DNA of 64,000 nt, from assembly GCA_017481495.1 (NCBI GenBank), contig JAFUPC010000025.1, forward strand, positions 1 through 64,000, read 5' to 3'. This document shows positions 16,399-25,791 of the stretch, piece after piece. Numbering within the stretch: the stretch's first letter is position 1; each line of letters begins with the position of its first letter. Source of the stretch: Clostridia bacterium (GTDB taxonomy: Bacteria > Bacillota > Clostridia > Oscillospirales > CAG-272). Made by a program: the position numbers and the translations under genes. The notes under the pieces were generated by a model. That model saw only the letters and a list, made by a program, of their open reading frames with translations. It ran no database searches and was not told the origin of the DNA.

Positions 16399-18780
16399 TT
16401 AGTCCAGCTGCTCGGACAGATAAATGGACACCCGCGACGTGAGCACATCGAGCATTTCCGCCGTGGTACGGTCGGGATTGGCGCGGTATTCTTCCCAGAA
16501 CAGGATGACTGGCGTGCGGTTGCCGTCCACGCGGGAGACGATGGAATCAAGATACGCACGGTAGGCTTCGGCATCCTCCGCCGTTACCTTGTATTTTTTT
16601 CCGGAACCGGAATAGAGATCGGCTTCTTCGTCATCCACAAGGCGGGTCGAGCGGTTTTCAAGGATGACCGTTTTGTCTTCCAGAAACGCAATCTGTGCAT
16701 CAATGTCGGAGGAATAGAATGCGGGGCATTCGGTCAAAAGAGAAAAGTCCACCCGGGTGACCATTTCAAGATATGCCTGTAAAATGTCCACGCACACCGC
16801 CTTGTGCGCGCTGGTCTCCATGACTGCAAAATAGGACTGATTGACGTCTCCCATGCAGAGTTCCCCGTCTGCATTCGGGAATCCGACAAACGACACGGTA
16901 TCCCTGCCGCCCCAGTTGTCCGTTTGCTCGACAAAATCCCACAGTCCGCTGAAGGTGACATCCGTCAGAAAATGCAGATCTCCGCCTGTGAACAGCTCGG
17001 ACGCTTTCGCATCATAATTGTCATTGGCGCGGTCGGCGGCAACGGCTTTGGCGCGGTCAATGAGGGATTCCAGTGTGCCGTCATCAAAGGTGCAGACCGC
17101 AGTTTCCGTGTCAAACCGCTCCTCCACCGCGGCGGAAAGGGCAACATATTCCGTTTGACCCCAAAAGAACAGCGGCGCATCATCGGTAAGCGATTCCGCA
17201 AAGGAAAGAAATTCTTCTGCGGTCTGGGGTGCTATGATCTCGTCTTTTCGTGCGACGATCATGCTCTGCATCCCGGACATGGGGAACAGAACCTGTTTTC
17301 CGTTTTCATCCTGATACGGCTTTGTGACATAGGAAAGCAGGTTGTCATAACGGAAATCCGCATCTGCCCGGAGATGTGGTGTCAGGTCGCAGAAAATACC
17401 TGCGTTTGCATATGTCTCCACGGTCGTATCGGTGACATTGTTGTTGGAATACGCATCCGTGTCGGCAAGCAGTACGATGTCCGGCAGTGCTCCCGCGGCA
17501 AGGTCGGTATCAAAGGCAAGCTTGCGGGTCTCCACGTCGTCGTACTTGGTATAATCGCGCAGAACGAGGCGGTAGTCCTCCGAGGATGCGTTGAAATCGC
17601 GGATGAGATACTGTAAATAGAAATTGCCGCACAGTCCCGCGATGACGATCTCCTCTTTATCGGCGAGAGCATCGACAGAGAGCATCGTGTGCAGGTACAG
17701 CGTATTCACCGTGACGTCATCAAAGAAATCCGTTTCTGCGGTCATGAATGCCGTGTCGTCAATGATGCAAAGGGAATGAATGTCGTGATATGCGATGCCG
17801 GAGGACAGAAAGTCCGTGACCGGTACAGCTTCTCCCATCAGAACACCCTCCGCATCGGTGACAAGATCCATTCCGTACAGTCCGCTGTTGTTGCGGACAT
17901 AAATGTCGTAGCCTTTGCCCGCGTACAGCTTGACGGAACCGGATGCGGCAAGGGATTCCGGAATTGTGACCCGCGCCCCCGGTTTTCCCGCATCGGTGTC
18001 AAGGACACACAGCAGTTGCTCTCCGTTTTTGTTCTGATAAAGATAGAGCAGACGTTCCCCGGCGGCGATGAGTGCGGTCGGCGTATCGCTTGTATTTCCG
18101 TAGGACCACAGCGTTTCCCCGGTTTCCGAGACGGCACACAGTCCTTCGGTCGTCAGAATGCAGTAGGCGGTTTCCTCGCCTGCGGGATAGGAGAGGATGT
18201 TTTCCACGGAAAACACATCCCCGGTCAGATTCCCGACGTCACGCGATAAATCATATCCTTGAATCTCCGCCGGGGAGACGGAGAAAAGCAGTTCTCCGTC
18301 TTCATCATACAGGTTTGCCAGAACTGTGTATTCATATTCGGTGGAAAGCACTTCTTCGGCGGCAAATGTGCCGTTTCCGGGAGAAAAAACGGCGGCAAGA
18401 ACGGCATCGGCGTTCCCGGGGGCAAGAGATACCGCATCGGTGTCCCCTGTACCCGCACCGTATTCCGGATATCCGGCGATGGAGAGCAGGGTTCCGTCAC
18501 GGCGGAACATGGCAGTAGAGAATTCGTAGGTTTCCCGTCCGTCCTCATCGACGGAGACCGGGCGGCGAACGTCCACCGTCACCGTGTCACCCGAGCAGGT
18601 CATGGCGGGGAAGCTGTCGCACTCCCATCCGTCGGGGAGCGGCAGCTCCGTGCGGGAAAAGATAGTGGAACGGGGAATGTCCGCCTGCTCCTGCTCCTTT
18701 TGTGTTTCGTCCCGGTTGCAGGAGGACAAGAGGACCGGGAGAAGGAGAAGCGCGGCGAGGAGGGAAGCGTTTTTTTTCAT
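16399..18780 (-). CDS. Large solute-binding lipoprotein (paralogue B)
   Basis: A 793-residue lipoprotein with the lipobox LSSC, Cys at residue 21. The N-terminal half is the same beta-rich region as in paralogue A (CILTTEGLCAVSETGETLW, then GYDIYVRNNSGLYGMDL); the C-terminal half is solute-binding-like (LVLRDYTKYDDVETRKLAFD, RYDDLLSYVTKPY, C-terminus SIYLSEQ). The start is ATG at 18780, where AAGGAG precedes by 8 bases; an upstream ATG at 18804 overlaps the previous gene and has no site. Last gene of the sigma/anti-sigma/lipoprotein operon, 20 bases after paralogue C, with a hairpin right behind it. The ligand is not known. Confidence 0.8.
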   Translation of the reverse strand: MKKNASLLAALLLLPVLLSSCNRDETQKEQEQADIPRSTIFSRTELPLPDGWECDSFPAMTCSGDTVTVDVRRPVSVDEDGRETYEFSTAMFRRDGTLLSIAGYPEYGAGTGDTDAVSLAPGNADAVLAAVFSPGNGTFAAEEVLSTEYEYTVLANLYDEDGELLFSVSPAEIQGYDLSRDVGNLTGDVFSVENILSYPAGEETAYCILTTEGLCAVSETGETLWSYGNTSDTPTALIAAGERLLYLYQNKNGEQLLCVLDTDAGKPGARVTIPESLAASGSVKLYAGKGYDIYVRNNSGLYGMDLVTDAEGVLMGEAVPVTDFLSSGIAYHDIHSLCIIDDTAFMTAETDFFDDVTVNTLYLHTMLSVDALADKEEIVIAGLCGNFYLQYLIRDFNASSEDYRLVLRDYTKYDDVETRKLAFDTDLAAGALPDIVLLADTDAYSNNNVTDTTVETYANAGIFCDLTPHLRADADFRYDNLLSYVTKPYQDENGKQVLFPMSGMQSMIVARKDEIIAPQTAEEFLSFAESLTDDAPLFFWGQTEYVALSAAVEERFDTETAVCTFDDGTLESLIDRAKAVAADRANDNYDAKASELFTGGDLHFLTDVTFSGLWDFVEQTDNWGGRDTVSFVGFPNADGELCMGDVNQSYFAVMETSAHKAVCVDILQAYLEMVTRVDFSLLTECPAFYSSDIDAQIAFLEDKTVILENRSTRLVDDEEADLYSGSGKKYKVTAEDAEAYRAYLDSIVSRVDGNRTPVILFWEEYRANPDRTTAEMLDVLTSRVSIYLSEQLD

Positions 18781-18800
18781 GATGAGACTCCTTGTGATTT

Positions 18801-21185
18801 TCACGACTGCTCCGACAGATAAATGGACACCCGTGACTGCACCACGTCAAGCAGGGTATTCCAATCCCGCTCAATGCCCGAAAAATATTCATTGTAATAA
18901 ATATCTGCCCAGACGGTGTTGTTATCAATGCGGCGGACGATGGAATCGAGATACGAGCGGAATTTTTCGGCATCTTCCTTTGTCAGTTTGATATGCGTAC
19001 CGGGGACGCCCACGGCCTCCTCGTCTGTATAGATGTTGGACTGCTTGCCGTTGACGATAATGGTCTTGCCCTCAAAATACGCAAGCTGTTCGTCAATGTC
19101 GGAGGAATAATAGGTATATCCGCCGGAACGGATGGAACCGATGGTTTTCGCACGTTTGATGTCAATGATGTTTTGCAGGACATCCGCACACGCGGCTTTG
19201 GCATCGGAGGTCTCCGTAATGGCAAAATACACGCCGAGCTGTGAGCCCATACAGATCACGCCGTCGCGATTGGCATAACCGACGGGAACCGCATCACCGC
19301 CGAGCGTCAACATTTCCATCACATAATCCGAAAGGTTGGTATAACCGTTATAGGTGGAATACAGCTTGACCTGCCCCGTGCGGAACAGCTCTGCCGCTTT
19401 GATGGAGGTGTCGATGCCGGATGTGTCCCATGTGATGGCTTCCGCCCGGGTCATCAGAGAAGCAAAATAACCGTCATCATAATTGCAGACCGCGTTTTCC
19501 TCATCAACACAGTCGTGTACCGCCGCATTTTCAAGATACGTAGCCACGGTCGTTTTTCCGAAGATGGGTGTATCCCACGATGCGGCAAGAGCGAGAAATT
19601 CCTCGGAGTTCACCGTACCGTCGGGGAAGTCGGCGGCATGACCGAAGACCATATCCTGGGAGGGGTTTAAAGGGAACAGATACTGTTTTCCGCCGATCTT
19701 GAACGGTTCCGTAACGTAGGATAACAGATCGTCATACTGGAAATCCGCATCCGCCGCCAGCACTTCACCAAGGTTACAGAAGAGTCCGGAACGCTCATAG
19801 GTCGGAACGAATGTGTCAAAATGACTGGAAAACGTGCCGAGCAGAACCATGTCGGGGATATTCCCGGCGGCAATGTCGGTATCAAAGGCAAGCTTCATGG
19901 ATTCCGTATCGGCATACTGCGTGTAATCGCGGATGACCACACGGTATTCGTCCGATGATTTATTGAAATCCCGCACGGCAAACTGCATATAATAGTCTTC
20001 GGCCAATTGGGCAAGCACGACCTCCTGCTTCTGCGGAATTTCGTCTACCGGGAGCATCCGGTACAGGGAGAGGACGTTTTCCGAATTCAGGAAATCGAGA
20101 CCGTTTCTTGTCGCGATCGCAAATGCAGTATCGTCGAGAATGCAGATGGAATGGATGTCGGACGGTGCAATGTCGGACATTGTCCAGTCGCACACCTGCG
20201 TGGGATGCGCGGTGAGAATTCCGTTCTCTGCCGCTGTCAGCGTCAGACCGTACAGTCCGCGCCCGGAAGACACATACAGGTCATATCCCGCACCGACGAG
20301 AATTTCCGTGCCGTTCCCGGCGATGGTATCATCGTTCAGTTCTTCCGGCAGGGGAACGGTTCCGCTGACGGTGCCGTCTTTTGTGCTGACAACGGAAAGC
20401 GTCTGCGCACCGTTTCTGTCTTCGTGGAGATATAACAGCTCTCCCCCGGCATACAGAACCGCAGTCGGCGTGACACCGTTGTCAAGAGACCACACGACCG
20501 TTCCGTCGGCGGCATAAAAGACCAGTCCCTCGGTCGTCAGAACCGCGTATCCATCTGTACCGTCTTCTGTATCGCTTGGAACGCGTACCGCGGACAATAT
20601 TGTGAACACTTCGCCGGATGCATTTCCGACATCGCGCGACAAGTCATAACCGAACACCTCCGCCGGGGATGCGGTAAAGAGGGCATTGCCCTTTTTGTCA
20701 AAGAGTGTGACCCACACGTTGGCTTCATAATCGGTATACAGGGTTTCATAAGTCATGGCAAAGCCGTTGTCAAACGGATATGTCCGGATGATCCGCCCGT
20801 CATGCTGGGGGGGATACGATACGGTGTCGGAAGCTTCATCGGAGCCGTCCGCGGTAAGATCCGTATATGTTTCAAACCCGACCACGGACAGAACCGTGCC
20901 GTCGGCGGAAATCCGTGCCTGGGACTTGTCATATTCACTCCAGCCGTCGCCGTTTTCGTCGATGCCGGTGTCGCGCCACACGTCCACGGTCAGGATCTTG
21001 CCGTCAAAGGTCATCATGGGAAAATTCGTCGCTGTCCAGCCATCGGAAAAGGAGACGATCTCCTCCCGGAACACAACGGAGCGGGTTTCGTCTGTCGTAT
21101 CCGGCTGCTCCGGGTCGGCGTTATTGCAGGAGAGGAGGAACAGCAAGGGAAGTGCAAGTGTCAGGAAAAATCGGGTGGTCTTCAT
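18801..21185 (-). CDS. Large solute-binding lipoprotein (paralogue C)
   Basis: A 794-residue lipoprotein, lipobox LLSC with Cys at residue 20. It shares every landmark with its neighbours: SPAEVFGYDLSRDVGN, AVLTTEGLVFYAADGTVVW, FNKSSDEYRVVIRDYTQY, NIPDMVLL, YERSGLFCNL, FQYDDLLSYVTEPF and a C-terminal SIYLSEQ. GAAAGGAG precedes the ATG. It lies 14 bases after paralogue D and 20 before B, so all three are read from one message. The family has the domain order beta-rich region then binding-protein fold; the first half may gate or sense, the second bind a sugar. This is inference from fold resemblance. Confidence 0.8.
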   Translation of the reverse strand: MKTTRFFLTLALPLLFLLSCNNADPEQPDTTDETRSVVFREEIVSFSDGWTATNFPMMTFDGKILTVDVWRDTGIDENGDGWSEYDKSQARISADGTVLSVVGFETYTDLTADGSDEASDTVSYPPQHDGRIIRTYPFDNGFAMTYETLYTDYEANVWVTLFDKKGNALFTASPAEVFGYDLSRDVGNASGEVFTILSAVRVPSDTEDGTDGYAVLTTEGLVFYAADGTVVWSLDNGVTPTAVLYAGGELLYLHEDRNGAQTLSVVSTKDGTVSGTVPLPEELNDDTIAGNGTEILVGAGYDLYVSSGRGLYGLTLTAAENGILTAHPTQVCDWTMSDIAPSDIHSICILDDTAFAIATRNGLDFLNSENVLSLYRMLPVDEIPQKQEVVLAQLAEDYYMQFAVRDFNKSSDEYRVVIRDYTQYADTESMKLAFDTDIAAGNIPDMVLLGTFSSHFDTFVPTYERSGLFCNLGEVLAADADFQYDDLLSYVTEPFKIGGKQYLFPLNPSQDMVFGHAADFPDGTVNSEEFLALAASWDTPIFGKTTVATYLENAAVHDCVDEENAVCNYDDGYFASLMTRAEAITWDTSGIDTSIKAAELFRTGQVKLYSTYNGYTNLSDYVMEMLTLGGDAVPVGYANRDGVICMGSQLGVYFAITETSDAKAACADVLQNIIDIKRAKTIGSIRSGGYTYYSSDIDEQLAYFEGKTIIVNGKQSNIYTDEEAVGVPGTHIKLTKEDAEKFRSYLDSIVRRIDNNTVWADIYYNEYFSGIERDWNTLLDVVQSRVSIYLSEQS

Positions 21186-21199
21186 TGGAGTGCTCCTTT

Positions 21200-23608
21200 C
21201 TATTTCTGTTCTGCAAGATATATTTCGGCGCGCGACTGCACTGTGTCGAGCATTTCCCGGTACGATTTCGTTCCGCGGGATTCGTATTCTTCCCAGAAAA
21301 TATCTGAAACCGCCGTGTCGGACGGCGTACGCCGTGTGAGAGAATCGAGAAACGCCTTGTATGCGGCGACATCGTCATCGGTCAGCTTGTATTTGAAGCC
21401 CGGCATCTCCTCCGCTCGTGCATCATGGACGACACCAGACTGCGTGCCGTTGACAACAAAGGTCTGACCGGCATAATACGCGGCGGAGGCATCAATGTCT
21501 GATTTGTAAAATGGGATAATGTCATATCCTTTGCCGGAATTGTTCGCAAGATAATGACCAAGCAGCTTCACCGCTTCTGCCTTATATTCGCTGACCGAGG
21601 AAACGGCAAAGCTGGAATAAGCATTGATGCTTGCCGTTAAAAAACCGTCATCGTTTGGCGTTCCGAGAAAAACCGTATCCTCCCCGAGCTTGTAACCGAG
21701 ACTTGCAAATGTGGTAAGAGAGGAGAGAGATGCAGTTGTCACACGCATCGTACCTTGGCGGAACAGGTCGTTTTTGTCGGCGGTGGTCGCAATCGTTCCG
21801 CTTGCCGGATAGGTGAGTGTGGCGCAGACGGTGTCCAGTTCCAGAAGAAACGCTTCCATTCTGCCGTCATCAAAGGTACAGATGCCGCTTTCCATATCAT
21901 AGCATTCCGCAATCAGCGCATCAAGCAGTTCATTCCTCATGGATTTATCATTTGTGGCGACATACTGCCCCGGCAACAGGGTCTTGCAGAACGCCAGATA
22001 TTCCTCTGCGGTCGGAATGCCGTCCTCGGGCGGGAAATCAGCACTGTGACCGACTTTACAGCTAACGGTATATTCGAGCGGAAAACGGTACTGTTTTCCG
22101 TCCGCTGTTTCAAATGCAGTCGTCACACAGGAAAGCAGATTGTCATACCCGAAATCCGGGTCGGCGGAAAACAGTTCTTTGAGGTCGCACAGGGCACCGG
22201 CGGATGCGTAGGTTTCGATGAGCAGGTCGGTAGAATACACGCCGCTTCCGCCGCCGAAAATGTAGATATCGGGAATGTTCCCGGCAGCAATGTCGGTGTC
22301 CAGGCGCAGTTTCTGCGTTTCGGCATCGTCATACTGCGTATAATCGCGGATGACGATTCTGTGCGTGTCGGAATGCTTGTTGAAATCGCGGACGGCAAAT
22401 TGCAGATTGAAATTCGCTTGGAGCTGGGCAAGGACGATCTCCTTATTTTGTATGACATCTTCCGGATTTACATACGTACACCGGTAAAACGACGCCCAGT
22501 CGTTATCTTTATACATATCAGATACCGCAAGGAACAGGGTGTCCTCGTCGATGACCGCCATGCCGTTAATTTCATCCGATGCCATCTCACACGCCGCCCA
22601 GTCGGCAAGAAGCACGGCAGTCATGGAAAGCGTGCCGTCCTCCCCGACTGTGGGGGTCATACCATACAGTCCCGTGCGGTTTTTAACATACAGCGGATAC
22701 TGCCCGCCGCCGGTCAGAAGCGTCAGCGTTCCGTTGTTTGTGTTCAGCTCTTCCGGAAAAGAAACGGCTTCGCCCAATGTTCCGGCAGTCGTGTCAACGG
22801 TGCGCAGGCTCTGTTTTCCGCCCGCATTTGACAGAAACAGTACTGTATCGGCACCCGCATCAGCAACCGCATCGGCGCCCGTGTCGGGTGTAACCCATAT
22901 GACCGCCGCCGGCGCACGGTCGGAGATGGCCCACGCGCAACGGCTGTCTGCATACAACGCGCACAGCCCCTCGGTCGTCAGCACACAGTACACAGGTGTC
23001 CCGTCCGCACCACGGATTTTGAGAACGTCGGTCACGGAAAAGAAGTCTCCGCCGTTCGCCGCCGCACCGATGTCGCGCGACAGATCATAATCAAAGCAGT
23101 CAGATGGGGAGACTGTGAAGCGCAGGGTGCCGTTTTCGTCGAACAGATTCAGCCAGACACCCGCTTCGTGGTCGGAATACAGGGTCTCATACGTCATGGC
23201 AGTCCCGTCGTCAAAGGGATACACCGCTTGGACGATTGCCCCCGGATGCTGCTCCGGATAGGCGGAATTGGTCTGCACGGCAGATGCTGTGTCCGCTGCG
23301 AACTCGGAGTATCCGTTGATGGAAAGTAGTTCTCCTGATATGTCAAAGGTCGCCGTCGTGTATTCCGACGGAACAAAACCGTCCGCAAGCGGTTCCAGAT
23401 CACGGTAGACGTCCACAGTCACGGTCTGCGCGTGTGCATCATACGAAACCTTTGGAAGTGCCGTCACGCGCCAGCCGTCCGGCAGGGTGATCTCCTCCTG
23501 TGCATATATCATGGAACGCGCCGCAGAGTCGGTCGTTTCCGCATGGCAGGCACAAAGGAGGAAAAGACAGAATGTTGATAATATAATAAGGAAAGAAAGT
23601 CGTTTCAT
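21200..23608 (-). CDS. Large solute-binding lipoprotein (paralogue D)
   Basis: An 802-residue lipoprotein, lipobox LLCAC with Cys at residue 21. It has the same two-part build: beta-rich N-terminal half (VSPSDCFDYDLSRDIG, CVLTTEGLCALYADSRCAW) and solute-binding-like C-terminal half (FNKHSDTHRIVIRDYTQY, NIPDIYIFGG, FGYDDLLSCVTTAF, C-terminus AEIYLAEQ). It is the most divergent of the tandem three. First lipoprotein of the operon, 18 bases after the putative anti-sigma gene, with AAAGGAAG before the ATG. Confidence 0.8.
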   Translation of the reverse strand: MKRLSFLIILSTFCLFLLCACHAETTDSAARSMIYAQEEITLPDGWRVTALPKVSYDAHAQTVTVDVYRDLEPLADGFVPSEYTTATFDISGELLSINGYSEFAADTASAVQTNSAYPEQHPGAIVQAVYPFDDGTAMTYETLYSDHEAGVWLNLFDENGTLRFTVSPSDCFDYDLSRDIGAAANGGDFFSVTDVLKIRGADGTPVYCVLTTEGLCALYADSRCAWAISDRAPAAVIWVTPDTGADAVADAGADTVLFLSNAGGKQSLRTVDTTAGTLGEAVSFPEELNTNNGTLTLLTGGGQYPLYVKNRTGLYGMTPTVGEDGTLSMTAVLLADWAACEMASDEINGMAVIDEDTLFLAVSDMYKDNDWASFYRCTYVNPEDVIQNKEIVLAQLQANFNLQFAVRDFNKHSDTHRIVIRDYTQYDDAETQKLRLDTDIAAGNIPDIYIFGGGSGVYSTDLLIETYASAGALCDLKELFSADPDFGYDNLLSCVTTAFETADGKQYRFPLEYTVSCKVGHSADFPPEDGIPTAEEYLAFCKTLLPGQYVATNDKSMRNELLDALIAECYDMESGICTFDDGRMEAFLLELDTVCATLTYPASGTIATTADKNDLFRQGTMRVTTASLSSLTTFASLGYKLGEDTVFLGTPNDDGFLTASINAYSSFAVSSVSEYKAEAVKLLGHYLANNSGKGYDIIPFYKSDIDASAAYYAGQTFVVNGTQSGVVHDARAEEMPGFKYKLTDDDVAAYKAFLDSLTRRTPSDTAVSDIFWEEYESRGTKSYREMLDTVQSRAEIYLAEQK

Positions 23609-23626
23609 ATGGAACTTCCTTTCGTT

Positions 23627-25021
23627 TTACGATTCGTTTACGGTAAACAGACAGCTGACCGCACCGTTCTCCACAACTTCTTCCACAAGGTCGTATTCAA
23701 CGGTTTCATTAGCATACGCATCCCGGACGGAGATCAGCTTCTCCAGCATCACGCGGTAAATGCCCGCGGTGAGTGGGGGGATGTTCAAAGTAAGCGTCGG
23801 GGTGAGATCGGGGTCTTCCCAGCCGATCCAAAAGTGCAGTTCTCCCGCCATCAGCATTGCTTTCGGTCTGTTGAAAATCGTATCGCCGGAAACATAGTCC
23901 CAGGTCTCATTTTCCGCGTTCCAGCGTTCCAGGCGCATCGTGTTGTAGTACACCACATAACCGGAAATGTCGTCGTGAATGCCATTCAGCGTGACGGAGA
24001 TCTGCGTTTCGTTGATGGCGGGTGTATTGTCAAGCGACAGGGTCAGCGTATCGGATTCGTTTTCCGCTGCACGGGATGCATACGGAACTTCCTGTATATC
24101 ATAGGTCTGTGGGGTATCCGAAGTCACGGTGGTCTCAAATACCGTGCTGACATATCCGGACACATCGGTTTCCAGTGTGATGACTTTATCGGTCTCTGTG
24201 TACCGTATCATCCGCAAGCCGTACAATTCCAGCTTCCACTGCCATGGGCCGTTCTGGTCAAGGCGTTGATCTACATAGAGAAATGCTTCCGTACCACCCC
24301 CTGAAACGTTTTCCCCGGTGGCGGAAAAGATAAGCTCGGACACCCTTTCGTACTGTATGTTCAGAAACGATTCCGTAAGGTCGATCTTGGTCAGCCAGCG
24401 CCTCCGGCTTTCATCATAAAGGGAAAGAACATAGCGGTCACAGCGGATCTCATCATAAGGTTCGGTGTTTGAGTTGTCCGTCAGACGGAGCACGAGTCCC
24501 GTCTTGTCATCATCATAGGAAAGTGCTTCTACCGACAGCGTGAACAGGTCGGTTTCCATTTCCGGCTCTTTTATGAGGGCGGTGGTATCCTCCGCCGGTG
24601 TTGTGACAACACTGTCCGGCTGACCGTCCTGTTCTTCAAATACCGATGCAAGATACGCACCGATGTCCGCGCGGAAATAAACGCCCGCACCGACCAGGCA
24701 CACGACCAGCGCAATGCACACCGCCGCGTTCAGAAGTGTTTTTTTCCACGTTACGATTTCAAATTCCGCACCCTCGCCGCCGAAATCGCGGAGAGAGACG
24801 GGTTCCGGTGTGTTCCGGGGATTCGTTCGGTGTATATTATCCCCCGGGACATACCCCGGTGTGTTCAGCCGTTGTTCGACCATGTTCAAAAGACGTTTCT
24901 GTGTCCGGCGAGAAAGATGCGGCTCGCCGATGCGCGGAAGCTCGTCGGGGGTGAGCGCGCGCAGAACGGTCAGAAAACAGGATGTTCTGTATGGTTTGCG
25001 ATTGGTATAGGAGCGATTCAT
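23627..25021 (-). CDS. Putative anti-sigma factor: single-pass membrane protein with Ig-like extracellular part
   Basis: A 464-residue protein with ~90 cytosolic residues, one membrane helix (about 95-116, from LLNAAVCIALVV) and ~345 residues outside. The 4-base region around its start overlaps the sigma gene, and AAAGGA lies 8 bases before ATG 25021, so that start is preferred over the ATG at 25030, which touches the same AAAGG. Tight coupling to an ECF sigma gene and this topology are what is expected of an anti-sigma factor, but no ASD/zinc motif was recognised. The extracellular end has strands ending in TAGIYRVMLEKLI, like bacterial Ig-like (Big_14-type) domains. It may sense a ligand or the lipoproteins encoded next. 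Confidence 0.65.
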   Translation of the reverse strand: MNRSYTNRKPYRTSCFLTVLRALTPDELPRIGEPHLSRRTQKRLLNMVEQRLNTPGYVPGDNIHRTNPRNTPEPVSLRDFGGEGAEFEIVTWKKTLLNAAVCIALVVCLVGAGVYFRADIGAYLASVFEEQDGQPDSVVTTPAEDTTALIKEPEMETDLFTLSVEALSYDDDKTGLVLRLTDNSNTEPYDEIRCDRYVLSLYDESRRRWLTKIDLTESFLNIQYERVSELIFSATGENVSGGGTEAFLYVDQRLDQNGPWQWKLELYGLRMIRYTETDKVITLETDVSGYVSTVFETTVTSDTPQTYDIQEVPYASRAAENESDTLTLSLDNTPAINETQISVTLNGIHDDISGYVVYYNTMRLERWNAENETWDYVSGDTIFNRPKAMLMAGELHFWIGWEDPDLTPTLTLNIPPLTAGIYRVMLEKLISVRDAYANETVEYDLVEEVVENGAVSCLFTVNES

Positions 25022-25026
25022 TGCAT

Positions 25027-25599
25027 TCATCCTTTCTTTGCGTTGTTTGCGGCGGAATCTCCAGGGCGGACAAGGTCATGTCCGATGCCATGCGCCAGAA
25101 GCTGTTCTCTTATCTTCTTTTTGCCGAGATACAGCCGGTTTTCCACGGTTTTGGCGGGCAGGTGCATGGCGCGGGCGATCTCTTTTACCGGCTGGCAGTA
25201 ATAGTACCGGCGCACGAAAATTTCATTGTCCGGCGGTGTCAGACCGTCGATGACGGCGCGGATGGTCTGCCGGTCGATGGATGCGGAAATATCATCCTCC
25301 CACAGACCCCCGTCGGCAAGCTCCGCATCGAGCAGCTCATCTGAGACGATCTCGTCGTTGTGCCGTGCGATGACACGCAGACGATTGATCGCTTGTCTGC
25401 GCGCGATCGTCAGAAGCAGATTCCGCGTACCGGTCTCGCTTTCATCATATTTTTCCGCACGCCAGTATAAAAAGAAAACATCTGCCGTGACTTCCTCCGT
25501 GTCCCGTCTGTGCCCGCGTCCGAGCATACCGGAAACAACGGCAGTCACCATCGGCGCGTACTGTTCCATCAGACGCGCAAGCGCGGCGTTGTCGTCCAT
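25027..25599 (-). CDS. ECF-type RNA polymerase sigma factor
   Basis: A 190-residue sigma-70-family factor with only regions 2 and 4. Region 2 covers residues ~5-80 (DTEEVTADVFFLYWRAEKYD is the core-binding/-10 helix, then ARRQAINRLR), and region 4 covers ~125-175 (PPDNEIFVRRYYYCQPVKEI, AKTVENRLYLGKKKIR is the recognition helix). The ATG at 25599 has AAGGAGG 9 bases upstream; an ATG at 25650 lacks one. It heads an operon with the membrane protein overlapping its stop and three large lipoproteins, which are likely members of its regulon. It probably also directs its own transcription. Confidence 0.9.
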   Translation of the reverse strand: MDDNAALARLMEQYAPMVTAVVSGMLGRGHRRDTEEVTADVFFLYWRAEKYDESETGTRNLLLTIARRQAINRLRVIARHNDEIVSDELLDAELADGGLWEDDISASIDRQTIRAVIDGLTPPDNEIFVRRYYYCQPVKEIARAMHLPAKTVENRLYLGKKKIREQLLAHGIGHDLVRPGDSAANNAKKG

Positions 25600-25721
25600 A
25601 TCGGGATTCCTCCTTGAAAGGTCATGATCATGGTCTCCGGTGATGCGCACCGGATTCCTCTCTGCTGTATGAATCAGTCGAAATTGCAGTTTTCACTAAC
25701 GATTTCCGGAAATTTTAGAAA

Positions 25722-25762
25722 AAAGGCCTTCGCAGACCGGAAAACGTCTGAAAAAGCCTTTC
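25722..25762 (-). terminator. Terminator after the esterase gene
   Basis: Outer stem AAAGGC / GCCTTT with an inner CAGAC / GTCTG stem; on the minus strand GGCC is followed by TTTTTTCT. It separates the esterase from the sigma-factor operon. Confidence 0.75.
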
Positions 25763-25791
25763 TCAATTTGTGTTCTGTGTTAATTGAATTT

